Shown: piece by piece, positions 24,307-33,290 of the stretch
Layout: every line of letters starts with the position of its first letter
Position numbering within the stretch: the stretch's first letter is position 1
DNA from: Aequorivita viscosa
GTDB lineage: Bacteria > Bacteroidota > Bacteroidia > Flavobacteriales > Flavobacteriaceae
NCBI RefSeq assembly: GCF_900106795.1
Contig: NZ_FNNS01000004.1
Coordinates: forward strand, 62,001-126,000
DNA: 64,000 nucleotides
Direction of reading: 5' to 3'
Notes under the pieces: model-generated
Told to the model about the DNA's origin: nothing
The model's database searches: none
The model's input: the letters and a program-made list of their open reading frames with translations, nothing else
Made by a program: the position numbers and the translations under genes

Positions 24307-25608
24307 ATGAAAGAGGATTTTCTTCATTATGTATGGAAATTTCAAAAGTTTGAAGCATCTAATTTTAAAACTTCGGATGGCGAAAATCTCCATATTAAAA
24401 ATCAAGGGGCACACAACTTAAATTCAGGTCCCGACTTTTTCAATGCCCAAATCGAACTCGATGGTCAATTATGGGCTGGGAATGTCGAAATTCATATAAA
24501 GTCTTCAGATTGGTATGCGCACGGCCACGAAACAGACGCTGCTTATGACAATGTAATTCTGCACGTAGTCTGGGAACACGACGCCGAAATTTTTAGAAAA
24601 GATGGCTCTGTTGTTCCCACGTTAGTTTTAAAAGAACTTGTCCCAAAATTTACTCTAGTTCGCTATCAAAAACTATTTTCAAAAGAGAAGAAATGGATTA
24701 ATTGTGAAAACGATTTTGCCGATGTAAATTCTTTTATAATTGAAAACTGGTTGGAGCGACTTTATATTGAAAGATTGCAAAAGAAGGGTAAAGTGCTGCT
24801 TCAGGAATTGGAAGAAACACAAAACCATTGGGAAGCTCTTTTGTTTCGAATGTTATGTAAAAATTTTGGCCTGAATATTAATGGCGAATCTTTCTTTAGT
24901 ATTGCGAAATCGGTTGATTTTTCTGTTGTGAAAAAGTCTAGTCCAAATCATCAGAATTTAGAAGCTTTGTTGTTGGGACAAGCTGGATTGCTCGATGGAG
25001 AAAAAGAAGATGGCTATTTTCACTTATTGAAAAAGGATTACGAATATTTAAAACGAAAATTCAATCTTCAAAATGAAGGCATTATCACTCCATTGTTTTT
25101 CAGATTGCGCCCACCAAACTTTCCGACCATTCGGCTTGCTCAGTTAGCAGCACTTTACAATCAACAAGATAATTTGTTTTCGAAAATAATTTCCCTTAAA
25201 AACACTTCAGATTTTTATACACTTTTAGATATTACGGCTAGTGAATATTGGAATACACATTATAATTTTGGAGTGGCTTCAAAAGACAGTAAAAAGCGCA
25301 TTACAAAGAGCTTCATAAACTTGTTAATAATTAATACAGTGCTTCCTATAAAGTTCTGCTACGCGGTTCAACAAGGTCAAGATGCTTCCGAAGAAATATT
25401 GAAAATAGCTTCCGAAATTCCTTCTGAAAAAAATGGAATTGTCGATAAGTTTAATTCATTAAAAAGTATTTCAAAAGCTGCTTATCAAAGCCAAGCCTTG
25501 CTTCAGTTAAAAAGTGAGTACTGCGATAAACACCGCTGTTTGCAATGTGCCATAGGAAACGCTATCGTAGGTTCTGGAATTAAATCAATAGACAACAATG
25601 TTACCTAA
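24307..25608 (+). CDS. DUF2851 family protein, 433 aa
   Basis: The N-terminal MKEDFLHYVWKFQKFE and LNSGPDFFNAQIELDGQLWAGNVEIHIKSSDWY are the diagnostic DUF2851 segments conserved in Bacteroidota. AAYDNVILHVVWEHD follows. Near the C-terminus YCDKHRCLQCAIGN has a three-Cys cluster that could bind a metal. There is no signal peptide or membrane helix, so it is likely cytoplasmic. Function unknown. Its resemblance to restriction-endonuclease-like folds (an early V-E-I-H within a beta strand) is only a suggestion. Confidence 0.85.
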   Translation: MKEDFLHYVWKFQKFEASNFKTSDGENLHIKNQGAHNLNSGPDFFNAQIELDGQLWAGNVEIHIKSSDWYAHGHETDAAYDNVILHVVWEHDAEIFRKDGSVVPTLVLKELVPKFTLVRYQKLFSKEKKWINCENDFADVNSFIIENWLERLYIERLQKKGKVLLQELEETQNHWEALLFRMLCKNFGLNINGESFFSIAKSVDFSVVKKSSPNHQNLEALLLGQAGLLDGEKEDGYFHLLKKDYEYLKRKFNLQNEGIITPLFFRLRPPNFPTIRLAQLAALYNQQDNLFSKIISLKNTSDFYTLLDITASEYWNTHYNFGVASKDSKKRITKSFINLLIINTVLPIKFCYAVQQGQDASEEILKIASEIPSEKNGIVDKFNSLKSISKAAYQSQALLQLKSEYCDKHRCLQCAIGNAIVGSGIKSIDNNVT

Positions 25609-25669
25609 AATCATTTTTTTTCGCGAAGTGGTTTTAGCTTTTTAAAAGTAAAAGCCGTAATTTGCGTGT

Positions 25670-25900
25670 ATGTTACAAGCTGTTTATTCTTTACGTCATT
25701 ACCTTGAGAAGCGCGGCTTTTATGTTTCTTCCCGCTTTGCAGATAGATTAGGAATGCGAGCCAAAAGTGTTCGTTTGTTTTTTATTTATGTATCCTTCGC
25801 CACTTTGGGTGTAGGGTTTGCCATTTATCTTACGATGGCTTTTCTTCTCAAATTAAAAGACCTTGTGAATACTAAACGCAGCTCTGTTTTTGATTTATGA
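25670..25900 (+). CDS. PspC-domain protein, 76 aa
   Basis: A short protein with the PspC arrangement: an N-terminal amphipathic region (RFADRLGMRAKSVRLFFIYVS) and one membrane helix. PspC proteins sense envelope stress or anchor regulators in the inner membrane; this short form lacks any extra domain. Its stop overlaps the start of the potassium channel gene in an ATGA (25897-25900), so the two are translationally coupled and may function together. Confidence 0.8.
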   Translation: MLQAVYSLRHYLEKRGFYVSSRFADRLGMRAKSVRLFFIYVSFATLGVGFAIYLTMAFLLKLKDLVNTKRSSVFDL

Positions 25901-26904
25901 AAAATCTTTTCGGTTCAAAAATATTCATCGCACTGCTTTTGCTATTTATTGTTTTCTTGATAGGTGTTTTTGGATTTTATTTTTTTTCAGACTACAGTTG
26001 GATAGATGCATTCTATATGACGGTTATAACTGTGGCAACCGTTGGTTTTGGAGAAGTTAAGCCACTAAGCCCTCAGGAAAAAGTTTTTGTTTCGCTTCTT
26101 ATTATTTCCAGTATCTTTATTTTAGCTTATGCTATCTCTGTAATAACCGAGTATATTTTAAGTAAAAAATTGGGCGAATCAAGAGATAGTGTAGTGCAGA
26201 AAAAAATGAAATTTATGCAAAATCATGTAATAGTTTGTGGTTACGGAAGAAATGGAAAGCAAGCATCGCAAAAATTACTAGCTTATAACCAACCATTTGT
26301 AATTATCGAGAAAAACGAAGAGGTGGTTGAACGTTCCTCTAATAATGAAACGCTATTTGTTTTGGGAGATGCTACGGAAGATGAGATTTTGCTGAAAGCA
26401 GGAATTAAAAAGGCTTCTACTTTAATTTGCGCTACACCCAATGATGCCGATAATTTATTTGTAGTGCTTTCGGCTAGACAATTGAACAAAAAACTTAAAA
26501 TTATAAGTCGTGCCAGTGAAGAGACAAGTTATAAAAAAATGAAATTAGCTGGGGCTGACGATGTAATAATGCCAGAGAAAATTGGTGGCGATCACATGGC
26601 TTCATTAGTAGTAGTTCCAGATTTAGTGGAATTTTTAGGAAACCTTACCGTGTCTGGCGAGCAGGACAGTATTAATGTAGAGCAAATACCGTTCGAGAAA
26701 ATTTGTCCGTCTGGGCAAGAATTAGCTATAAAAGATTTGGACATACGTAAAAAAACAGGTTGCTCAATTATTGGCTACCGTTCCGAAACAGGAGAATATA
26801 TTGTTAATCCCGGAGCATCGCTTGTACTTCGTAGAAAATCAAATTTGATTTTGATAGGTCGTCCGGATCAGATTGAAAGCCTTAAAAGAGAGTATGGGGT
26901 TTAA
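25897..26904 (+). CDS. potassium channel with RCK (TrkA-N/TrkA-C) domain, 335 aa
   Basis: Two membrane helices flank a pore loop with the selectivity filter TVGFG (48-52). A cytoplasmic RCK domain begins at HVIVCGYGRNGKQASQKL (GxGxxG at 115-120) and a TrkA-C part follows to residue 335. This is the MthK-like design of a K+ channel gated by a ligand (Ca2+ or nucleotide) at the RCK ring. It is coupled to the upstream PspC gene. The stop codon lies in a small TTAACG-TAG-CGTTAA hairpin (26901-26915). Confidence 0.9.
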   Translation: MKNLFGSKIFIALLLLFIVFLIGVFGFYFFSDYSWIDAFYMTVITVATVGFGEVKPLSPQEKVFVSLLIISSIFILAYAISVITEYILSKKLGESRDSVVQKKMKFMQNHVIVCGYGRNGKQASQKLLAYNQPFVIIEKNEEVVERSSNNETLFVLGDATEDEILLKAGIKKASTLICATPNDADNLFVVLSARQLNKKLKIISRASEETSYKKMKLAGADDVIMPEKIGGDHMASLVVVPDLVEFLGNLTVSGEQDSINVEQIPFEKICPSGQELAIKDLDIRKKTGCSIIGYRSETGEYIVNPGASLVLRRKSNLILIGRPDQIESLKREYGV

Positions 26905-27003
26905 CGTAGCGTTAACAAGTTTCTTCTCAATTCTTTGAAATTCTTATTTTTTTTCGGCATCTTGCTACGCCTTAATTACTGAAGTTTCATCAAAAAATCT
27001 TTT

Positions 27004-28629
27004 ATGAAGAAATATCTTCTTTCGCTTTTAGCATTCCTAATTCCAATTTTAACTTTCGCTCAAGAGCAAACGGCCTCAGATAAAATTGATACAATCTTTA
27101 GAGATTATACTGGTTGGTTTGTTGAAGGTATATTTTATGAAATTCCGTTTTCTGAGTCATTCCAAATTCCTTGGGTTCTCATTGTGCTAATTGGAGGTGC
27201 TACTTATTTTACTATTTACTTTAAATTTATAAACTTCACTGGTTTTAGAACCGCATTTCGTGTTGTTCGTGGAAAATACGAAGACATTGAAAAACACGGG
27301 GCCGATACGCTTTATGGGGATATGACCCCAAATGAACAAGAAGATTTAATTGAAACTATTCGTGACGATAGCGCCGATGGTGAAGTTTCACACTTTCAAG
27401 CTCTTACCGCAGCGCTTTCTGCAACGGTAGGTTTAGGGAATATTGCGGGAGTTGCTGTGGCATTGTCCATCGGTGGGCCAGGAGCTACTTTTTGGATGAT
27501 TGTTGCTGGTTTATTGGGTATGGCCTCTAAGTTTGCTGAATGTACACTTGGTGTAAAATATCGCGATGTAGGACCGGACGGTACAGTATATGGTGGCCCA
27601 ATGTATTATTTAAAGAAAGGTTTAGCCTCAAAAGGTATGGGGAAGCTCGGAAAGCTTCTAGCAATTGTTTTTGCTGTCTTCGTAATTGGAGGTTCCTTTG
27701 GTGGTGGAAATATGTTTCAAGCCAATCAAGCTTCTGCACAATTTGTACAACTATTCGAACTACAAGGTACTAGCGGTGCAATGTGGTTTGGAGCTGTAAT
27801 GGCTATAGTTGTGGCCTTCGTAATTATTGGTGGAATTAAAAGAATTGCCAAGGTTACAGAGAAAATTGTTCCGTTTATGGCAGGAACTTACGTAGTTGGG
27901 GGATTAATCGTTTTAGCGGTAAATTATCACCATATTGGGGACGCTTTTGCTTTAATTTTTGAAGGTGCTTTTTCAGGACTGGGTATTGCTGGTGGATTGG
28001 TAGGGGTTATGATTCAAGGTATTCGTCGTGGTGCTTTTTCAAACGAAGCCGGAGTTGGATCTGCAGCAATTGCACACTCTGCAGTTCGTACTAAATATCC
28101 TGCTTCCGAAGGAATTGTGGCGCTTTTAGAGCCTTTTATTGATACTGTTATTATTTGTACAATGACTGCGCTGGTAATTATCATTACCAACTTCGATAAT
28201 AATATTTTACAATATGGCGTGCCAGTAAATGAAGGAGTAGAAATAACCGCTGTGGCATTTGATACGGTAATCCCTCACTTTTCAATTATATTGACAATTG
28301 CTGTAATATTATTTGCGGTATCAACAATGATTTCTTGGTCATATTATGGCTTACAAGGATGGATTTTTCTTTTTGGAAGAGGGAAAGTTGTAGAGCTCGT
28401 TTATAAAACCATATTTTGTATCTTTATCTGGATTGGTTCTGTAATAAGTCTCGGTTCAGTTATCGATTTCTCCGATGCCATGATTTTTGCTATGGTAGTA
28501 CCGAATATAATTGGCGTTATAATCCTAACTCCAATTATTCGCAAAGAATTGAAACGATATATGAGCGCCATACGCACCAAGCACGAAGCCCTAGATGAAG
28601 GCTTAGAAGATATGTCGAAACATTTGTAG
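27004..28629 (+). CDS. sodium:alanine symporter (AGCS family), 541 aa
   Basis: Highly hydrophobic with about ten or eleven membrane helices. Family signatures: HFQALTAALSATVGLGNIAGVAVALSIGGPGATFWM, FAECTLGVKYR, GPMYYLKKGL, GGNMFQANQ, and GAFSNEAGVGSAAIAHSA. These match AGCS transporters, which import alanine or glycine with Na+. The N-terminal MKKYLLSLLAFLIPILTFAQ looks like a signal peptide, as often seen in flavobacterial members. It stands 99 bases from the channel gene and 11 before the HhH gene. Confidence 0.9.
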   Translation: MKKYLLSLLAFLIPILTFAQEQTASDKIDTIFRDYTGWFVEGIFYEIPFSESFQIPWVLIVLIGGATYFTIYFKFINFTGFRTAFRVVRGKYEDIEKHGADTLYGDMTPNEQEDLIETIRDDSADGEVSHFQALTAALSATVGLGNIAGVAVALSIGGPGATFWMIVAGLLGMASKFAECTLGVKYRDVGPDGTVYGGPMYYLKKGLASKGMGKLGKLLAIVFAVFVIGGSFGGGNMFQANQASAQFVQLFELQGTSGAMWFGAVMAIVVAFVIIGGIKRIAKVTEKIVPFMAGTYVVGGLIVLAVNYHHIGDAFALIFEGAFSGLGIAGGLVGVMIQGIRRGAFSNEAGVGSAAIAHSAVRTKYPASEGIVALLEPFIDTVIICTMTALVIIITNFDNNILQYGVPVNEGVEITAVAFDTVIPHFSIILTIAVILFAVSTMISWSYYGLQGWIFLFGRGKVVELVYKTIFCIFIWIGSVISLGSVIDFSDAMIFAMVVPNIIGVIILTPIIRKELKRYMSAIRTKHEALDEGLEDMSKHL

Positions 28630-28640
28630 ATACCACTATT

Positions 28641-29525
28641 ATGAATATCAAATCCCACTTCACGTTCAATAAAGAGCAGCGAAGTGGGATTTTGCTTTTG
28701 CTGCTACTCATCACTGCTTTACTCTGCGTCTACTGTTTTGTCGATTTTTCTAATGAAGATACATTAGACACCTCGTCCGAAGAAATTGTAACTATACAAA
28801 AACAATTAGATTCCCTCCGATTAGCCGAAGTAGAAAAGCGAAAGCCGAAAATATTTCCATTCAATCCTAATTTCATAACCGATTATAAAGGATATACGTT
28901 AGGAATGTCTAACGAGGAGATAGACCGATTACTCAAGTTTAGAGAAGAAGGAAAGTGGATAAACTCTGCAGCCGAATTTAAAAATGTAACCAACGTTTCA
29001 GATTCACTTTTAAACAAAATTAGTCCATATTTCAAATTTCCTGAATGGGTGACTAATCCAAAACCCAAAAATAATTTCAACAATCAAAAAAGTAATAAAG
29101 GGTTTGTAGAAAAACCATTCAATCAAAAAATTGATTTAAATATAGCCACAGAAGCGCAACTGCAGCAAGTTAGTGGAATAGGGAAGACACTTAGCAAGCG
29201 AATAGTTTTGTACCGCGAAAAACTCAACGGCTTTTCAAACGACAAGCAATTGTATGCAGTCTATGGCTTGGATAGTGTAGTTATAAAACGAACCTTAAAT
29301 TTATTTACAGTTAAAGAACCCAAAGAAATAGTAAAAATGAATGTGAATATTGCATCAGCTTCTGATATTTCAACCATACCGGGAATCTCTTTTGATTTGG
29401 CTAAGAAGATTTGGGAATATCGAAGACTACGCGAAAAAATCACAAACTTTGAGGAGCTAAAAAAAATTGAAGGAATCAGCGAAAGTAAATTAAAGCTAAT
29501 TCAGCTATATTTGTCAATTGATTAA
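28641..29525 (+). CDS. helix-hairpin-helix (ComEA-like) membrane-anchored protein, 294 aa
   Basis: One N-terminal membrane helix (about 16-35), then helix-hairpin-helix units: VSGIGKTLSKRIVLYREKL, IPGISFDLAKKIWEYRRL and IEGISESKLKLIQLYL, plus an earlier, weaker one around residues 90-128 (MSNEEIDRLLKF...). HhH motifs bind DNA non-specifically; ComEA-type proteins hold incoming DNA in the periplasm during transformation. Here the function is inferred from the fold only. It follows the symporter by 11 bases and may share its transcript. Confidence 0.82.
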   Translation: MNIKSHFTFNKEQRSGILLLLLLITALLCVYCFVDFSNEDTLDTSSEEIVTIQKQLDSLRLAEVEKRKPKIFPFNPNFITDYKGYTLGMSNEEIDRLLKFREEGKWINSAAEFKNVTNVSDSLLNKISPYFKFPEWVTNPKPKNNFNNQKSNKGFVEKPFNQKIDLNIATEAQLQQVSGIGKTLSKRIVLYREKLNGFSNDKQLYAVYGLDSVVIKRTLNLFTVKEPKEIVKMNVNIASASDISTIPGISFDLAKKIWEYRRLREKITNFEELKKIEGISESKLKLIQLYLSID

Positions 29526-29573
29526 CATAAATAGATCGCCAAAAGGCTTATAAATAATAGTTTCAAGAGAAGT

Positions 29574-30740
29574 ATGGATAAAATGTATTTTACAGAAGAG
29601 CACGATTTTTTCAGAAAGAGTTTTCAAGATTTTCTTCAAAAAGAAGTAGTGCCACATATTGATAAATGGGAAAAAACAGGTCAAATCGAACGATTTATTT
29701 GGGAAAAATTTGGCGAAATGGGCTACTTCGGAATCTATCAACCTGAAGCGTATGGCGGTATGGACCTTGACCTTTTCTATACTGTAATTTTTTTAGAAGA
29801 GCTTCAAAAAGTGAACTCTGGAGGATTTGCGGCCGCAATGTGGGCACATGCGTATTTGGCTATGACTCATTTAAAGAAAGAAGCCAATCACGAACAAAAA
29901 GAAAAGTATTTGGCGCCAAGTATCACTGGCGAAAAAATTGGATGCTTATGTATTACCGAACCTTTTGGAGGAAGCGATGTTTCTGGTATGCGAACCACAG
30001 CTGTTAAAAAAGGGGATAAGTATGTTATTAATGGTTCAAAAACTTTTATAACTAACGGAATTTATAGCGATTACTTAGTCGTTGCGGCTAAAACTGCACC
30101 AGAATTAGGAAACAAAGGGATTAGCATCTTTGTTATGGATCGTGATATTAAAGGAATTTCTGCTACAAAACTGAATAAATTAGGCTGGAGAGCTAGTGAT
30201 ACCGGCGAAATTGCATTCGATAATGTTGAAATCCCTGCCTCAAGCTTAATGGGTGAAGAAAATATGGGCTTCCCTTACATTATGCAACATTTTGCGCTAG
30301 AACGCTTGATAATGGGGATTAACGCCCACGCTAGAAGTGAATTTGCGTTGGAATACACCATTCAGTATATGAAAGATCGTTTTGCATTTGGAAAGAGTAT
30401 TTCAAAATTCCAGGCATTACGTCACCGTGTTGCACAACTAGCAAGCGAAATTGAAGTAAGCAAGACCTTTAATTACGTTACCGCAAAACGTCTTAACGAT
30501 GGCGAATACGTGGTAAAGGAAGCTACAATGAGTAAACTTATTTCCACAAAAGTAGCGGATGAGGTGATGACCGAATGTCTTCAGTTTTTAGGCGGATACG
30601 GTTATATGGAAGAGTATCCGTTGGCAAGACTTTTACGCGATAGTAGACTTGGGCCAATTGGAGGAGGAACTTCCGAAATTCTTCGCGAGATTATCTCTAA
30701 AATGGTAATTGAAGGAGTTTCATACAAGCCAGCTACCTAA
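29574..30740 (+). CDS. acyl-CoA dehydrogenase, 388 aa
   Basis: A full-length ACAD: CITEPFGGSDVSGMRTT and INGSKTFITNG for FAD and substrate binding, and FLGGYGYMEEYPLARLLRDSRL near the C-terminus. The Glu normally present in the terminal YEGT motif is absent (IGGGTSEILRE). Instead Glu243 in ALERLIMGINAH is where isovaleryl- and long-chain-type dehydrogenases carry their catalytic base. So an isovaleryl-like or long-chain-type ACAD is more likely than a short-chain one. There is an alternative start at Met4. No beta-oxidation gene is adjacent. Confidence 0.87.
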   Translation: MDKMYFTEEHDFFRKSFQDFLQKEVVPHIDKWEKTGQIERFIWEKFGEMGYFGIYQPEAYGGMDLDLFYTVIFLEELQKVNSGGFAAAMWAHAYLAMTHLKKEANHEQKEKYLAPSITGEKIGCLCITEPFGGSDVSGMRTTAVKKGDKYVINGSKTFITNGIYSDYLVVAAKTAPELGNKGISIFVMDRDIKGISATKLNKLGWRASDTGEIAFDNVEIPASSLMGEENMGFPYIMQHFALERLIMGINAHARSEFALEYTIQYMKDRFAFGKSISKFQALRHRVAQLASEIEVSKTFNYVTAKRLNDGEYVVKEATMSKLISTKVADEVMTECLQFLGGYGYMEEYPLARLLRDSRLGPIGGGTSEILREIISKMVIEGVSYKPAT

Positions 30741-30819
30741 TTTAGGGAAATAAAACTTGTCGTTAAAACCGTCTAACTTTGTATGTCTTGCATATTTAGT
30801 AGCAAACTCGTATTTTTAA

Positions 30820-31016
30820 AATTCAAGTGGTTTAAACGTAATAGCCCATATTGTCCAGACGACTCGTGATGAAATAGTGCAAGCGCTAAAAAATGGATTT
30901 AGTGACTTTGAAGATTCAATACATTATGCAACAGCGTTAAGGATTGATGACATTCCATAAAAAAATCTGAAATTGGGGTGTATACGCCTGAAAATTTTTT
31001 TAAAATTGAAAGATGA
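30820..31016 (+). pseudogene. remnant of a PIN-domain (VapC-like) toxin gene
   Basis: The frame 30820-30960 has no start codon and reads TRDEIVQALKNGFSDFEDSIHYATALRIDDI before a stop. This aligns with LNEQTIEKGLNSSIADFEDALQYFSATE of the intact toxin at 2333-2758, including the DFED catalytic cluster. After a frame change, 30966-31016 reads SEIGVYTPENFFKIER, matching the toxin's C-terminal SLLPVMTADEFLKSL. The ITRNxKDF segment between them is missing. The N-terminal half of the gene and any antitoxin are gone. A TAACTTTG box at 30774-30781 may be a leftover promoter. Confidence 0.75.
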
Positions 31017-31099
31017 TAGGAAGTATTGACTCGATTTCTAAGCAAATCTGTTGCTCAAATTATATAAGTTCAGAATATTTTACAAAATCAAAAGCTATA

Positions 31100-32524
31100 A
31101 TGACTACTTTCCGTTTAAAGAACCTTTTAAGAGTATTAATCTTTTTCGTCTCCGCAACCACTTTTGCACAAACAGAACTTAAAGGTACAGTAGCGGATTT
31201 TATGACGTTTATGCCAATTGAAAACGCAAGTGTTTACATAAAAAATACCACTGTGGGAACCATTACAAATGCCGATGGGAAATTTGCTTTAATGGTTCCA
31301 GAGAAAAATATATCTGATACTTTGGTTATTTCTTCTATCGGATTTAGGAGTTATGAAACAGCAATTAACGATTATGAAAATGGAACTGATATCTATTTAG
31401 AAGAAGATGTAGCATCGCTAGATGAAGTCGTTCTAGTGGCCGACAATCGTCCCAAAACAGGAAACGATATTATGGTGCGAACCATAGAACGATTGCCAAA
31501 TAACTTTCCCGAAGAACCTTATTTACAAAAAGGATTTTTACGCCATAAGGAACGAAACAAGAAAGAGTACAAGTGGCTTATTGAAGCTGCAATTACCATT
31601 TATGACTCCGACTATGCGGCAGGGGCAAAGAATAACTTAAAAATTAATGTAGATGAAACCAGAAAGAGCTACGACCTTAGGGATGTTGATAGTCTGTTTA
31701 CGTTTTCAGCATATTTAAAAAGTATAGGCCGCGGTCCAAAAAGCGGAGTTATTAGCAGGAATTCGGTTAAAACTTCAGCGTTAGTCGATGCAATAAAATG
31801 GAATGATAGTAGGGTAAATGGACTTGATAACCTCTTTAAAGGAAAGCTCAATTTAGTGAGAAATGCTGGTGCTGTGGGCGCTTTATTTGGAAAGAACATG
31901 CTAGAGCGACACCAATTCAATTTAGATACTATTCTGGTGGACGATGGTAGAAAGCTTTATAAATTAAAAATAACAAAAGGTGCTGATTATGTTGGGCTAA
32001 GCACGCCAGGTATCTATAACGAGGGCTTTGAGCCTCAAGGATGGGTGTATGTTTATTACGATAATTATGCTATTAAAAAAGTTGAATATGAGCTAATAGC
32101 ATCATCCGATATTCAAAAAAGAAGAAGTAAAAGCCTTTTCGCAACTCAGAATATTCATAAGCTAGTAGTAACCTATCGTGAGTACAATGACAAAATGTAT
32201 CCTAACTACATTTATTATGAAACCCCGAAACTGGTAAATACAGGCGACCGATCTTCAGATAGAGCCAAAACTGAGTCGGAGCCAGGATTTGATAAAGACG
32301 AACAGTATTACTTCACAATTCAGGAAATTCTCTTTTCCGATATCATCCAAGATCCAGAGCTTATTAAAGAAGAATTGCGCGACAATCAATGGACAGCCGA
32401 TATCTTTTCACCTAAACCGTATAATGCCGAATTCTGGAAAAACTACAACGTACTTTTAGAAAGTCAAGAGGAAGAAAAACTTATTTTGGACCTAAGCAAA
32501 CGTGCGACTCTGTTTAAGGAATAA
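31100..32524 (+). CDS. exported CarboxypepD_reg-like domain protein, 474 aa
   Basis: The start was chosen at MTTFRLKNLLRVLIFFVSATTFAQ (signal peptide); an ATG at 31013 would put 29 non-signal residues first and overlaps the decayed toxin. Next comes a carboxypeptidase regulatory-like beta-sandwich (about 25-110: LKGTVADFMTFMPIENASVYI, DGKFALMVP, DTLVISSIGFRSYE), ending with LDEVVLVA. The remaining 350 residues are a beta-rich region seen in Bacteroidota envelope proteins of unknown function. It is not a TonB receptor: there is no plug or barrel end. Probably periplasmic or outer-membrane associated. Confidence 0.8.
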   Translation: MTTFRLKNLLRVLIFFVSATTFAQTELKGTVADFMTFMPIENASVYIKNTTVGTITNADGKFALMVPEKNISDTLVISSIGFRSYETAINDYENGTDIYLEEDVASLDEVVLVADNRPKTGNDIMVRTIERLPNNFPEEPYLQKGFLRHKERNKKEYKWLIEAAITIYDSDYAAGAKNNLKINVDETRKSYDLRDVDSLFTFSAYLKSIGRGPKSGVISRNSVKTSALVDAIKWNDSRVNGLDNLFKGKLNLVRNAGAVGALFGKNMLERHQFNLDTILVDDGRKLYKLKITKGADYVGLSTPGIYNEGFEPQGWVYVYYDNYAIKKVEYELIASSDIQKRRSKSLFATQNIHKLVVTYREYNDKMYPNYIYYETPKLVNTGDRSSDRAKTESEPGFDKDEQYYFTIQEILFSDIIQDPELIKEELRDNQWTADIFSPKPYNAEFWKNYNVLLESQEEEKLILDLSKRATLFKE

Positions 32525-32655
32525 ATCGACAAACACTTATTGGATTAATATAGCACTTCGGCCAAATAGCTGAGTAACCCAATAAATTATGGATTAGTAG
32601 ATTTTTTAGTTCAGAATGTTCGTATGGCCTTGCACGTTGGGATTGCTTGAATGAT

Positions 32656-32697
32656 ACCTACAAGGAGCCTCGCCGAAAAACGGGAACACCTTGCAGG
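32656..32697 (-). repeat. CCTGCAAGG/CCTTGTAGG-arm palindrome, reverse orientation
   Basis: ACCTACAAGGAGCC, a purine-rich loop, then CCTTGCAGG. Read on the minus strand it pairs with a G-U, whereas on the plus strand it has a mismatch. It is the reverse complement, with small changes, of the element at 38709-38752. Confidence 0.7.
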
Positions 32698-32783
32698 ATA
32701 AAGGACTATCATCTAACTTCTTTTTTAAATTGACAAAAAATCATCAAAATAGGAATCGGAGTTTTCAGTTAAATGAAAAGGTT

Positions 32784-32940
32784 CGGCTAAAGCCGGGTTT
32801 TCGGTCAGCATTTACCCACGGGCTAAAGCCCGTTGTTATTCAATTCAATGCCGTGCTTTAAATAGCCCCATGCCCCTCCTGACGAAACGGGCAGGTTTAG
32901 CTCGAGGAAATAATGAAAGCGGTCTTTGGCTTTAGCCAAA
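32784..32940. repeat. cluster of three GGCTWWAGCC palindromes
   Basis: CGGCTAAAGCCG (32784-32795), ACGGGCTAAAGCCCGT (32818-32833) and TTTGGCTTTAGCCAAA (32925-32940). The centre is shared while the flanking arms differ. REP-like; function unknown. Confidence 0.75.
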
Positions 32941-33180
32941 TTCCCTTCACTTAATGTTTTCGTAAAAATTATCAATCAGTATTTTGAAAATCCATCAGGA
33001 TTAAAAGCACAAATCCAACATTCACATTTCAAGTTAGATAAAGCTCGTTGTATCTGGCGGGTTCGAGCGAAGAGCTTTCGTCAATTTTGCAAACATTAAT
33101 ATCAAGTTATTCCCAAAACATTTGTGTTAATGCTAACAACAGTACTATTTTCTAGATAAATACGAGCAAAATTCTCAATT

Positions 33181-33230
33181 CTCTGTGTTCTCTGCGCCTT
33201 TGTGGGAAAATTCACCGCTGAGCCGCTGAG
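33181..33230. repeat. CTCTGTGT / GCTGAG element, short copy
   Basis: CTCTGTGTT, CTCTGCGCC, then GCTGAGCC, GCTGAGG. It shares its words and their order with the period-10 array at 19131-19220, 14 kb away. Confidence 0.5.
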
Positions 33231-33290
33231 GTTGGCAAAGAAAAGAGGGCTTGTTAAAAAAGATGAAGTTCTATTGCTCCATCGTCCACA

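Larger units (their letters stand above)
32525..33290. other. 766-base intergenic region rich in palindromes
   Basis: No convincing gene. It holds a CCTACAAGG...CCTTGCAGG hairpin element (32656-32697), three GGCTWWAGCC palindromes (32784-32940), a GTTAATGCTAAC hairpin near 33130, and a CTCTGTGT/GCTGAG element (33181-33230). A start-less open frame of about 57 codons (32917-33096) matches nothing I recognise. Confidence 0.6.

Noticed and set aside
32917-33096. About 57-codon open frame without a start in the palindrome-rich gap
   Set aside because: No start codon, no recognisable family, and it begins inside repeats. It could be a decayed gene, but I cannot support it.
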